This document shows positions 1 through 7,883 of a stretch of DNA of 40,238 bases, one piece after another (within the stretch, counting starts at the first letter, position 1; each line of letters begins with the position of its first letter). The notes beneath the pieces were generated by a model, which saw nothing but the letters and a program-made list of their open reading frames with translations, was not told where the DNA came from and searched no databases. Location of the stretch: contig PATE01000104.1 of the NCBI GenBank assembly GCA_002712305.1, positions 1 to 40,238 on the forward strand. The letters are read 5' to 3'. The position numbers and the translations under genes were made by a program. This stretch comes from Gemmatimonadota bacterium. GTDB taxonomy: Bacteria; Latescibacterota; UBA2968; UBA8231.

Positions 1-536
1 GCGGCGACACGGATGCCTTTGACGGTGCCGGATGAGTGAGAAACCCTACCGTACCACGTGTAGGTGATAATGTTACCCGATTTGGATACGCCAATCGAGT
101 CACCATCACCTGCATGCTTGTGGGCGGAGTCAGCACGGGTAATGGCGGCTGCTACAAACTTGCCATCCGTAACCGTGACGCCGGCCGTATTCTTGACAAG
201 CGCGGCGCCCGAAGCTGTACGCACGAGATTATCCAACTGGGTGCCGTTGAGCGCCGTGTCGGAGTCGTTCCCCCACGCGGCCCCGCCGAGGTCGGTGTCC
301 GCGACAACCGTAGAGTCGTTGCCTACGAACAGATAGAAAAGGATCCCATCTGACGTCTCGGTAGTGAAGTCTTCGACCGTTGCTACGGCGACGAAGGATG
401 AATCAATGCCCCTTACTGCGCCGCTGTCGGGAGAGCTGATCGTGACGCTCGATACAATCGATTGAGCGTCAGCAGCGATCACCCCGAATCCCACCAGTAC
501 GGCGGCAAAAAGGGCTATGCATTTCCTATACTGCAT
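1..536 (-). CDS. Secreted protein of unknown function, 3' end cut by window edge
   Basis: An open frame of 178 codons runs from the ATG at 536 to the window edge without a stop. The product starts MQYRKCIALFAAVLVGFG, a typical Sec signal peptide (Arg/Lys n-region, hydrophobic core, cleavage probably after ADA near residue 24). The mature part is rich in Ser, Thr, Val, Asp and Gly with alternating polar and hydrophobic residues, as in beta-sandwich extracellular proteins. I recognise no family. The start is fixed by a strong Shine-Dalgarno AGGAGG at 549-544, seven bases before the ATG. It has its own promoter (850-878) and a long structured leader. The protein is probably exported to the periplasm, surface or medium. 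Its function and full length are unknown. Confidence 0.75.
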   Translation of the reverse strand, partial: MQYRKCIALFAAVLVGFGVIAADAQSIVSSVTISSPDSGAVRGIDSSFVAVATVEDFTTETSDGILFYLFVGNDSTVVADTDLGGAAWGNDSDTALNGTQLDNLVRTASGAALVKNTAGVTVTDGKFVAAAITRADSAHKHAGDGDSIGVSKSGNIITYTWYGRVSHSSGTVKGIRVA

Positions 537-660
537 GTTCTTTCCTCCTCAGGGAGCCCTCTCCCTGCTGTGAAACTGATTCGCGGCGGTAGATGACCGC
601 CATGAAGAATTCGGATAGCTGTTGTGAGGTTGGCACGTTCATAAATCTTGTCTGTTTCAT
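526..660 (-). CDS. Possible 44-aa upstream ORF overlapping the secreted-protein start
   Basis: ATG at 660 opens a 44-codon frame that begins MKQTRFMNVPTSQQLSEFF. It ends with TAG at 528-526, inside codons 3-4 of the downstream secreted-protein gene, which is in another frame. The same frame is open further upstream to a GTG at 699. There is no good Shine-Dalgarno before the ATG, so translation is uncertain. If it is translated, ribosomes would pass through the leader hairpins at 585-601 and 550-567 and terminate just past the next start codon. That is an arrangement compatible with translational coupling. It has no recognised domain, and it may be a chance ORF in the leader. Confidence 0.25.
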   Translation of the reverse strand: MKQTRFMNVPTSQQLSEFFMAVIYRRESVSQQGEGSLRRKEHAV

Positions 661-843
661 CGAGTAGGAACCACGAGCACCCCGGCTTTCGTCATCCACC
701 CGGGGCGAAACTACCTCCCTCGTCGCCTCTCCTCCTTTCTGAAGTCCTTGGTACTCGGTTCAATCAACCTGGTCTATTGGCCAAAGCTGCTTACACCCTG
801 ACACACATACGCACACTACCCCCTACCGCCTTAGCGCAGGGGG
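537..843 (-). promoter_or_regulatory. Long structured 5' leader of the secreted-protein gene
   Basis: From the predicted transcription start near 843 to the ATG at 536 there are about 300 nt. Three hairpins are visible: CCCCGG/CCGGGG (680-685 with 700-705), GGCGGT/ACCGCC (585-590 with 596-601, 5-nt loop), and CAGGGAG/CTCCCTG (550-567). Two purine-rich AGGAGG-type tracts occur near 730-737 and 714-719. I could not match it to a known riboswitch class by eye. The motif GACGAAAGCCGGGG vaguely recalls the core of GEMM (cyclic-di-GMP-I) aptamers, but the other conserved blocks are missing. Confidence 0.4.
544..567 (-). promoter_or_regulatory. Shine-Dalgarno with adjoining hairpin
   Basis: A perfect 7-bp inverted repeat (CAGGGAG at 550-556, CTCCCTG at 561-567, 4-nt loop) lies directly upstream of the AGGAGG at 544-549. 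In the minus-strand transcript the stem ends at the base next to the ribosome-binding site. Folding could modulate access to the start codon at 536 or stabilise the 5' end. This is a structural reading only. Confidence 0.45.
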
Positions 844-849
844 ATCCTT

Positions 850-878
850 ATAATATCACCGGGTAAAATGAGTGTCAA
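850..878 (-). promoter_or_regulatory. Sigma70-type promoter for the secreted-protein gene
   Basis: On the minus strand a perfect -35 hexamer TTGACA (878-873) is followed by a 17-bp spacer and a -10 of TATTAT (855-850), one mismatch from TATAAT. This is the strongest promoter match I found in the window. The start would fall near 843. It faces the secreted-protein gene starting at 536. Confidence 0.7.
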
Positions 879-991
879 GCACTTTTTCCTCTAGTCAAAA
901 GCGTCCCAACCTAGGGTAATTTCAGAACATACGTGCACTTTACCTGCCTCGGATCTGGCTGCCCAGAGGATAACGCCGGACTGGGCCTTCA

Positions 992-1013
992 CAATGTGAC
1001 AGCTGTCACATTG
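992..1013. promoter_or_regulatory. Perfect 22-bp palindrome resembling a CRP/FNR-family operator
   Basis: The 22 bases are perfectly self-complementary with no loop. The core TGTGACAGCTGTCACA (995-1010) matches the CRP consensus TGTGA-N6-TCACA at all ten half-site positions, with AA and TT flanks as in strong sites. It lies in a gene-poor stretch, about 160 bp upstream of the predicted start of the minus-strand promoter at 850-878. That is farther than classical activator positions. No CRP-family gene is in the window, so the cognate regulator is unknown. Confidence 0.55.
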
Positions 1014-1329
1014 GAACCGGCTTTTTTCGGTGCCTGGAGTAAGATAGACGTATCGCGGGGTCTGGATCAAGCTAGTTTCGTGCCAAAGAATCTGTTTCCT
1101 TCTCACTACGCCTTTACGAAGGAAGGCCAGATCTCCTACGGAAGGTCCACGAGGCTCCGATCATCATCTTGTCATGGAACCAGACAGAAGGCCTGAAGGA
1201 TCCACGTCCAGGCGGTGTGGTTCCTTGGTCGACCTACTGGCAGCAGGCGGCGCGGCTGGTGAGCAGAACACAGTACGTTGCCCGATAGTTGCCTGGCAGC
1301 GAAGAGGAAAGACCGGACGATCTGCCGCC

Positions 1330-3879
1330 TCATTCCACGGTTGGCGCGGTCATACCCGGCGAGCGCTCAGCTTCACGCCTGAACAGCCACGCCGCTGCGC
1401 CGATAACCAGCACGAGAGACACCGACGCCACCGAGCGCGCCGACGCCAAGGGCTGGGATCGATAGTCGAACTCGATCGCATGTTCCCCCGGCTCGAGATA
1501 GATGGCTTGCCAGACATAGTTGGCACGCACGATCTGGGCGGGGCTCCCGTCTACGGCTGCGGTCCAATGGGGGTGGTGATTGTGCGAGAGGATGAGGAGC
1601 CGATTCCCGTTCGATGAACTCTGCAGTCGGATTCGACCTTCCACTGCGTTGTATTCGGTCAGGTAAAGCTCGTCTGTGACCCGATCGGCATCGAGCCCAG
1701 GGAGTGGTCCAGGCAGCGGCGCCTCCAGCACAGCTCGCTGACGGGGGTCGATCGACCGGGTTCGCAATGCCTCCAGTGCCTGGTCCTCGTCGGTGGCGAC
1801 GACAGCGTCGGACACGAGATACGAGAAAGGCAGCGCATCGGTGTTCTCATACAGCCGGACACGCTCCTGCCCCATGACCTCGGGGTATACCGATGTTTCC
1901 AGACGAATCCCCGATGGAACGACCAGATAACGAACATTGATCAGATCCAGAAGGGGATCGATCGCTCCGAGGAGCTGTTGGTCCGTGTAGGGGGACTGTT
2001 GACCCTGGAAGTAGCGTGCGTAGTAGACACCGAGCACGCCGTCGAATTCCTGCATGAGGCGGTCGTAGCGTCGCATCGTGTAGTTGTTCATGCCCGTGGC
2101 GATCGTCGCATCTGCCAGGTGATGCTGCGGGCTGGACATGATTCCGTAGTGAGGAATCGGGAAGATGCGGAACTCCCCGGGCTGCTGCTTGAGAAATGCG
2201 ACGGTTCGCGGGTTCGCTGCCCTGAAGTCAGGGTGACGGCGCGGCTCCTCGTAACGCAGGAAGATCCGATCGATCCGCCATGTGTCACCCATGGCCAGAA
2301 TGGCCAGCCCCGCCACCATCAGGGTCGGACCGATTCGCCCCTGGATTCGAGCCCAGGCCAGAGCCGACGCACTGGCGATGACGAAGCAGCTGATCAGGGC
2401 CCCGGCGGTCCGCCACTGCGCACTGTCTACCATGATCTGGCGTTTGCCTTCTGGGATATCTTGCCAGAACAGGGAGATCCATGATTGGGCGGCGCCAACG
2501 GGGGCGATAAGGACCAGCGCCAGGATCGCCGTCAATGCCCCACCGGTGATCACGATTCGTCGACTAAGTCTCTCCCGGGCCTCATCCTCAAGTTGGCTGC
2601 TCAGCATCTGGTGCAGCCCGAGTGCCGCCAGTATCACGGCGGGAAAAGCGAAGAGGAAGGCCGCCATTCCCGTTGTGCGAAGGACCTTTGCCCCTGGAAT
2701 GATGTGGAAGGCGATCCAATGTACGGGCGTGTGCCCTCCGAGAGTGAAGGCAAGCACGAGAAGGAAAAAGCCTCCGAGAAACCAGGCCAGGCGTCGCCGA
2801 GGACATTCGAGCAGGCCAATGATGGCCAGAAAAACCACGGTGATGCCGAAATACTCCGAGTTCTTCTTGAAGAAGTTTCGACCCCAGTAGTAATTCGCAC
2901 CCCCCGCTCCCTCGAAGCCGCCAAACTCGGGTAGAACAAGGGATCCGATCTCCTCTGGGTGAAGGGACCAACTGCGCGCCAGAGCCAACTGCTGCTCTTC
3001 CGTGCGCCTGGATTCCTCGCCGGATGCCCTCTTTGAATGGGTCTTTACGTGCAGGTAGGGAGGGAGCAAGCCTTCGGCAGCCAGGCCAAACCCGACGATG
3101 ACGGCAAGGGTGAACAGCCCCGCTCGCAGCGCAAGCAGCTGATGGGCCACCCCCTCACGCCACAGGTCGTAGAGGCGGTATAGGAAGAAGAGACCGATCC
3201 CGAGAAGCCCGTATTGCAGCATCTGCAGATGGGGAGAAAACGCCGCCAAGGCGATAAGGACGGAGAACAGCAGCCACCATCGGGCGGCTTTGAACCCATC
3301 CGTCATGCCCCGATCGACACAGAGACAGAAATAGGGGAACAGGGCGATGACCGACATCTTGGCGAAGTGACCTGCCAGGGTGAAGGTCATGAACGTGGGC
3401 GCCGAGAGGTAGGCGATTCCCGCCCAGAGGGACGCTAGCTGACCAACGCCGATCTGTCTCAGGAAGAGAAACATGCCGAAGCCCGAGGCTGCAACGGTCA
3501 GGATGTAGCGCCAGCCGATGGCTCGTTGATGCGTCGTAAACAGTTCGATCAGATACGTGGGAAAGAAGTTGTGACGGATCTCGTCGGAGATGGGATACCC
3601 GCCCATCTGCCGACTCCACATATCTGGAACAAACTCGTCAATCTTCTCCGAAATCGTCGTGTTCCCGAGGTGGTAGTCCTGACCGATGTCTTCCCCGAAA
3701 ATAACCTTGTCGCTGAGAGGAAACTCCCAGAAATAGAGCAGGGAAAGAACCAAGTATAGAGCGATAGGGAACCAGGATCGTCGCCAGACTGGGAGCGTTG
3801 CTACTTCCGGATTCGGCGCAGTGGCCGGGGGCTGTTCCTGCTGAACGCGTGTTCGGCGCCGGTCAGATTTCTTGACCAC
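1330..3879 (-). CDS. YfhO-like large polytopic membrane protein
   Basis: The 849-residue product has a basic N-terminal tail followed by many hydrophobic segments (for example around SWFPIALYLVLSLLYFWEF, ILTVAASGFGMFLFL and SVLIALAAFSPHLQML). A large soluble C-terminal part and one last membrane segment (VASVSLVLVIGAAAWLF) follow. Layout and length fit the bacterial YfhO family (PF09586), GT-C-like proteins linked to cell-envelope polysaccharide or glycolipid glycosylation. The longest frame begins with TTG at 3924. I prefer GTG at 3879, which has AAGGAG ten bases upstream and sits four bases after the TGA of the glycosyltransferase gene, suggesting termination-reinitiation coupling. The pair probably acts in one envelope glycan pathway. 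The substrate is unknown. Confidence 0.75.
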   Translation of the reverse strand: MVKKSDRRRTRVQQEQPPATAPNPEVATLPVWRRSWFPIALYLVLSLLYFWEFPLSDKVIFGEDIGQDYHLGNTTISEKIDEFVPDMWSRQMGGYPISDEIRHNFFPTYLIELFTTHQRAIGWRYILTVAASGFGMFLFLRQIGVGQLASLWAGIAYLSAPTFMTFTLAGHFAKMSVIALFPYFCLCVDRGMTDGFKAARWWLLFSVLIALAAFSPHLQMLQYGLLGIGLFFLYRLYDLWREGVAHQLLALRAGLFTLAVIVGFGLAAEGLLPPYLHVKTHSKRASGEESRRTEEQQLALARSWSLHPEEIGSLVLPEFGGFEGAGGANYYWGRNFFKKNSEYFGITVVFLAIIGLLECPRRRLAWFLGGFFLLVLAFTLGGHTPVHWIAFHIIPGAKVLRTTGMAAFLFAFPAVILAALGLHQMLSSQLEDEARERLSRRIVITGGALTAILALVLIAPVGAAQSWISLFWQDIPEGKRQIMVDSAQWRTAGALISCFVIASASALAWARIQGRIGPTLMVAGLAILAMGDTWRIDRIFLRYEEPRRHPDFRAANPRTVAFLKQQPGEFRIFPIPHYGIMSSPQHHLADATIATGMNNYTMRRYDRLMQEFDGVLGVYYARYFQGQQSPYTDQQLLGAIDPLLDLINVRYLVVPSGIRLETSVYPEVMGQERVRLYENTDALPFSYLVSDAVVATDEDQALEALRTRSIDPRQRAVLEAPLPGPLPGLDADRVTDELYLTEYNAVEGRIRLQSSSNGNRLLILSHNHHPHWTAAVDGSPAQIVRANYVWQAIYLEPGEHAIEFDYRSQPLASARSVASVSLVLVIGAAAWLFRREAERSPGMTAPTVE

Positions 3880-3883
3880 AGTT

Positions 3884-5020
3884 TCAGTGCTCCTTCGGCG
3901 TCGTCGCCGGTCGTTGCGATTCAAGGTCTTTGGCGAGGAACTCCTCCTGGTCTACGGCGATCTGCTCCCAGTCAAACCGCCTGGCCCATTGTCGACCTGC
4001 GACACCGAGTCGATGACGTAGGTCGCCGTCCTCCAGTAGACGCTTCATGGATTGCGCCAGCGCATCGGCATCTCCAGCTTCTACGAGCAGACCCGTCTCT
4101 TCATCCTTCACCGCATCAACGAGGCCTGGAATCCGCGTCCCCACCAGGGGACGGGCTGCTGCAGCTGCCTCGATCGCCGCGATGCCCCAGCCTTCGTATC
4201 TCGAGGGCATGGCCACCAGCAGTGCCCGACGAAGCAGCTCGCTCTTCGCCGCTTCGTCTACACTACCGATGATTTCGACCCGATCCTCGAGGCGGGCAGC
4301 CTTCACCAACTGGTCGAGTCGTTCCTCCTGTTCGGGTGAGCCTCTACCTGCAAACCGGAGACGGAGGGTCGGATGGTCGCTCGCGAGCGTCGAGAAGGCC
4401 TCGATGAGCGTGTCGAGTCCTTTGGTGTGGATGTCGGTGCGACCGAAATACAGGATGTAGTCCCCCTCTTCGGGCTCCATCTGGAAATAGGAGGATTCCA
4501 CTCCTGTGTACACACACTGGATCAGGGCGTCCGGTCGGCGCTGAGCGATCAGGTCTGTTACGCTCGGAGAGATCGTCAGGATTCGCCTATAGGCTCGAAG
4601 GACCCAATTCTCTGACAGCCATGAAACCCAACCGACGATGGGGTGCTTCTTCACGGCGTGAAAACCCAACAGATGGTAGAAGAACAGCACGCCATTCTGT
4701 CGGCGTCGAGTGGAAGGAAACAGAGGGGCAAACGCAGAGAACTCATGCACCCACACATCGGAGTCCTGTCGGCCCAAGTGGCGCAGCGCCGAAAGGGCGT
4801 ACGTCAGCCGGCTTAGCGCATACGAGCGTTGGCTGCCGACGCGGAGGATACGGATCCCGTCGACACGTTCCTCTGAGGGTGCGCCGGGATAGGCACCGCA
4901 GATCAGGGTGATCTGATGTCGAGGGGCAAGGCGCCGATAGATCTCTCGGGCGCGAACGGCGCCTCCGCCGCCAAGCCAGGGATTGCCAAGGTCGTCATAG
5001 ATGAGATGAGTGATCCGCAC
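3884..5020 (-). CDS. Glycosyltransferase family 4 (GT-B fold)
   Basis: The 378-residue protein has a GT4 architecture. An N-terminal Rossmann domain contains a glycine-rich acceptor loop (WLGGGGAVRAREIYRRLA near residue 15). The C-terminal nucleotide-sugar domain contains YFGRTDIHTKGLDTLIEAF and the family motif EGWGIAAIEAAAAARP, with the E-x7-E signature. GT4 enzymes transfer sugars from NDP-sugar donors, usually at the inner face of the cytoplasmic membrane. It starts with GTG, 24 bases after the hisB stop, and its last codons supply the AAGGAG ribosome-binding site for the YfhO-like gene. Context suggests envelope glycan or glycolipid assembly. Donor and acceptor cannot be read from the sequence. 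Confidence 0.85.
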   Translation of the reverse strand: MRITHLIYDDLGNPWLGGGGAVRAREIYRRLAPRHQITLICGAYPGAPSEERVDGIRILRVGSQRSYALSRLTYALSALRHLGRQDSDVWVHEFSAFAPLFPSTRRRQNGVLFFYHLLGFHAVKKHPIVGWVSWLSENWVLRAYRRILTISPSVTDLIAQRRPDALIQCVYTGVESSYFQMEPEEGDYILYFGRTDIHTKGLDTLIEAFSTLASDHPTLRLRFAGRGSPEQEERLDQLVKAARLEDRVEIIGSVDEAAKSELLRRALLVAMPSRYEGWGIAAIEAAAAARPLVGTRIPGLVDAVKDEETGLLVEAGDADALAQSMKRLLEDGDLRHRLGVAGRQWARRFDWEQIAVDQEEFLAKDLESQRPATTPKEH

Positions 5021-5044
5021 GCTCGAACGATAGCCGCTGTGCCG

Positions 5045-5638
5045 CTACAGCGAACCCTTCGTCGAGGGGATCCCCGTCACTCGATCGGATCGTCGCACGG
5101 CCTCTGAAAGGGCCCGGCCGACGGACTTATAGATCGCCTCGATACCGTGATGGTCGTTGCCACTGCGCAGCAGATCGACGTGCAGGTTGATACGAGCGTG
5201 GTCGGTCACCGAGCGGAGGAACTCCTGCACCATGGCGACAGGGAACTCGCCGACCGTCTCGTCGACGAAGGCGGCATTGAGTACGAGGAATGATCGGCCG
5301 GACAGATCGACGACAGATCTGGCCAACGCCTCGTCCATTGGCACGTAGCTGTGTCCGAATCTCTCCAGTCCCGACTTGTCACCAACGGCCTCGGCCAGGG
5401 CCATGCCCAGGCATATCCCGATGTCTTCGACGGTGTGATGAGCATCCACATCGAGGTCGCCGTCACAGCGCAAGGCCAGATCGAACAGGCTGTGGCGGGC
5501 AAAGGCTGTGAGCATGTGATCGAAGAAACCGATACCCGTAGCTACTTCGGCGTTGCCGTCCCCATCAAGGTTCAGCTCCAGCTCGATGGCGGTCTCCGTC
5601 GTCTTGCGCTCGATCCGCGATTGTCTCTGTTCACTCAC
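5045..5638 (-). CDS. hisB: Imidazoleglycerol-phosphate dehydratase
   Basis: HisB converts imidazole glycerol phosphate to imidazole acetol phosphate in histidine biosynthesis. The 197-aa product is a monofunctional HisB of usual length. It carries the Mn-binding motifs FFDHML (near 38-43), DAHHTVED (65-72) and the second DHHGIEA block near residue 165. The longest frame starts at a TTG at 5653, but the GTG at 5638 is better: it overlaps the hisD stop as GTGA and has GGAGG eight bases upstream. Tight coupling to hisD and hisG supports a partial his operon. No phosphatase domain is fused, so histidinol-phosphatase must be encoded elsewhere. Confidence 0.95.
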   Translation of the reverse strand: MSEQRQSRIERKTTETAIELELNLDGDGNAEVATGIGFFDHMLTAFARHSLFDLALRCDGDLDVDAHHTVEDIGICLGMALAEAVGDKSGLERFGHSYVPMDEALARSVVDLSGRSFLVLNAAFVDETVGEFPVAMVQEFLRSVTDHARINLHVDLLRSGNDHHGIEAIYKSVGRALSEAVRRSDRVTGIPSTKGSL

Positions 5639-6951
5639 GATGATTGCCTCCAACGCTCCAAGCGCACTTCGATGGCACGTGCGTGGGCCTCGAAACCCTC
5701 GGCCCGAGCCAAGCGGGTGATGTGGTCGGCGGTCTTGAGCAACCGCTGCCGCGAATAGGCGACGATACTGCTGGTCTTGACGAAGTCAGCCAGTCCCAGG
5801 GATGATGCAAACCGGGCAGCGCCGTTGGTGGGCAACACGTGATTGGTGCCCGCGTAGTAGTCACCGACCGGTTCGGTCGCCGCCTCTCCGAGGAATACGG
5901 CACCGGCGTCGCGAACGTCTCCGAGCAGCTCCCATGGGTCTTCCACCAGTAGCTCAAGGTGTTCGGGGGCCAATCGGTTGACAAGATCGATCCCGACATC
6001 GAGATCGGGCACGAGCACGATGGCGCCGAATCGATCGAGGGCGACCTCGATCGATTCTCGACGGGGCAGGGCCAAGGCCTGTTGCTCCACTTGACGCTGC
6101 ACCGCTTCGGCAAGTTTCGCACAGGGCGTGATGCATACGGAGGCCTCAAAACCAGAGCCATGTTCCGCCTGGGACAGCAGATCGGCGGCGACAAAGGCTG
6201 GATCCGCATTCTCATCCGCGAGGACGACGATCTCCGACGGGCCGGGTACCATCTCGATCCCGACGACACCATAGACCTGACGCTTGGCCGCCACTGTATA
6301 GGGCCCACCGGGGCCTACGATCTTGTCGACGGAGGGAACCGAGGCCGTCCCATAGGCCAGTGCTGCGACGGCGTGCGCCCCTCCGAGCGCATAGACTTCG
6401 TCGATCCCGACGTGGGAAGCTGCGGCAAGCAGGTCGGGGTGGGGAAGTCCATCTGACTGGGGCGGGGTCACGATGCAGATCTCATCGACACCGGCAACCT
6501 GCGCCGGCACGGCAGCCATGAGGAGACTGGAGATCAGAGGGGCCGCTCCGCCTGGGACACAGATCCCAACACGGTGCAGAGCGGTCACCTTCTTGCCCAG
6601 GACCACCGCGTCCCCATCATCCATGAACCACGAATTGCTGCGCTGTCGCTCATGGAAGGCGCGGATGTTGGCCGCCGCCGCGTCGATCGCTTCCAGCAGA
6701 TCGCCATTCACCGACTGACGTGCGTCGGTCATCACCTGTGAGGGTATCCGAAACTGCTCAGGTGACAATGCGACACCGTCGAAGCGCTCGCTACAGCGGG
6801 ACAGCGCCGCATCTCCGTCGGTGCGCACGTCGGCGATAATGGTTCGGACAGCTTCTTCGATGTCCTCTGGAATCCCGGCCTGACGGTTGAGTATCTCGCC
6901 GAGTTTCGGCGGCAACTCCGCCCCCGGGCGATAGTCGACGATCTCGATCAC
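5635..6951 (-). CDS. hisD: Histidinol dehydrogenase
   Basis: HisD carries out the last two NAD-dependent oxidations of histidine synthesis, from L-histidinol to L-histidine. The 438-aa protein has the family blocks VPGPSEIVVLAD (235-246), LLSQAEHGSG, LAPEHLELL and GDYYAGTNHVLPT. The zinc ligands expected from E. coli HisD map to Gln261, His264, Asp364 and His423, and the catalytic Glu-His pair to Glu330-His331. Translation starts at GTG 6951, 17 bases after the hisG stop. The stop overlaps the hisB start. Gene order hisG-hisD-hisB without hisC in between is a shortened his cluster. Confidence 0.96.
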   Translation of the reverse strand: MIEIVDYRPGAELPPKLGEILNRQAGIPEDIEEAVRTIIADVRTDGDAALSRCSERFDGVALSPEQFRIPSQVMTDARQSVNGDLLEAIDAAAANIRAFHERQRSNSWFMDDGDAVVLGKKVTALHRVGICVPGGAAPLISSLLMAAVPAQVAGVDEICIVTPPQSDGLPHPDLLAAASHVGIDEVYALGGAHAVAALAYGTASVPSVDKIVGPGGPYTVAAKRQVYGVVGIEMVPGPSEIVVLADENADPAFVAADLLSQAEHGSGFEASVCITPCAKLAEAVQRQVEQQALALPRRESIEVALDRFGAIVLVPDLDVGIDLVNRLAPEHLELLVEDPWELLGDVRDAGAVFLGEAATEPVGDYYAGTNHVLPTNGAARFASSLGLADFVKTSSIVAYSRQRLLKTADHITRLARAEGFEAHARAIEVRLERWRQSS

Positions 6952-6968
6952 GGTTGGCCCACCATCAC

Positions 6969-7856
6969 TTAGTAGACAACCTTGTTGAGAGGATACTCGA
7001 TGATCCCCTCTGCGCCGGCCCGCTTGAGTTGAGGGATGATCTCCCTCACCAGCCGTTCGTCGGCGATGATCTCAACGGCGACCCACGCTTCGTCCGTCTG
7101 GCTGGAGATGGTTGGCGCGTGGAGTGCTGGAAGAATGTCCATCACTTCTGTCAGTTTCGATCTGGGGACATTCATCTTGAGACCAACCTTGCTGTCGGCT
7201 TCGAGGGCACCCAGCAGGAGGGTAAGAAGATTCTGTGCCTTTTCCCGCTTCCAGGGATCCTCCCACGCTTGCCTGTTGGCGATGAATCGTGTCGTGGATT
7301 CGAGCATGACCTCTACTATGCGTAGACGATTCGCTCGCAGAGACGATCCTGTTTCAGTGCCATCCACAATCGCGTCGGCGACACCGGGTATGCCTGCTTT
7401 GACCTCCGTCGTTCCCCACGAAAACTCGACCTCCGCCTCGATACCGCGTTCCTCGAGGAATCGGCGCGTCACACCCACCAGCTCGCTGGCGATGGTCTTG
7501 CCCTGCAGATCCTGGACACTCTTGATGGGTGAATCCTCGGGAACGGCGATCACCCATCGCAGGGGTTTTGACGTCGCCTTGCTGTAGCGCAATTCGCCGA
7601 TTTCCACGACATCGGCTTGCCACTCTTCCACCCAATCCTTGCCCGTCATACCTACATCGATGACGCCGCGTTCGACGTAGTGTGCGATTTCCTGTGCTCG
7701 GAACATCAAGCCCGACAATTCGGGATCATCGATGTCCGGTTCGTAGGAGCGAGACGACAGATTGATGCGATAGCCGGCGCGTGCGAAAAGCTTGAAGGTC
7801 GCCTCCTGCAAGCTCCCGGAAGGAAAGCCGATCTTGAGGTTGTTGCTGGAGCTCAT
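6969..7856 (-). CDS. hisG: ATP phosphoribosyltransferase, long form
   Basis: HisG joins ATP and PRPP in the first, feedback-controlled step of histidine biosynthesis. At 295 residues it is the long (HisGL) type with a C-terminal ACT-like regulatory domain, visible as the segment from about 220 to the end (KVGLKMNVPRSKLTEVMDIL). Short-form HisG would need HisZ. The PRPP-binding motif DAIVDGTETGSSLRAN lies near residues 160-175. It begins 27 bases downstream of the HEAT-lipoprotein stop, with a modest AGGA ribosome-binding site. Histidine inhibition through the C-terminal domain is expected from the family. Confidence 0.95.
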   Translation of the reverse strand: MSSSNNLKIGFPSGSLQEATFKLFARAGYRINLSSRSYEPDIDDPELSGLMFRAQEIAHYVERGVIDVGMTGKDWVEEWQADVVEIGELRYSKATSKPLRWVIAVPEDSPIKSVQDLQGKTIASELVGVTRRFLEERGIEAEVEFSWGTTEVKAGIPGVADAIVDGTETGSSLRANRLRIVEVMLESTTRFIANRQAWEDPWKREKAQNLLTLLLGALEADSKVGLKMNVPRSKLTEVMDILPALHAPTISSQTDEAWVAVEIIADERLVREIIPQLKRAGAEGIIEYPLNKVVY

Positions 7857-7883
7857 CTGGTGTGTTCCTGTCTGCCTCGGTGT

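Larger units (their letters stand above)
537..1329. other. Gene-poor intergenic region
   Basis: Nearly 800 bases lie between the YfhO-like gene's stop and the secreted-protein start. They hold the promoter, leader, small upstream ORF and palindrome listed separately. Between 1014 and 1329 I see no convincing gene, and no clear intrinsic terminator for the YfhO-like gene. Short ORFs here have codon use unlike the neighbours. Confidence 0.6.

Noticed and set aside
680-720. Possible cyclic-di-GMP-I (GEMM) riboswitch from GACGAAAGCCGGGG on the minus strand
   Set aside because: The GGCAAACC block and the second helix expected for GEMM are absent; kept only as part of an unclassified leader.
648-866. 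72-aa plus-strand ORF in the leader region
   Set aside because: Low-complexity Ser/Pro/Leu/His composition and antisense to the promoter and leader of the secreted-protein gene; no ribosome-binding site.
891-1106. 71-aa minus-strand ORF containing CDSCH, a CxxCH heme-like motif, with a weak AAAGG before a GTG
   Set aside because: It has no signal peptide, its third-position base composition is unlike the neighbouring genes, and the motif coincides exactly with the 22-bp palindrome, so the Cys-His pattern is probably a by-product of that site.
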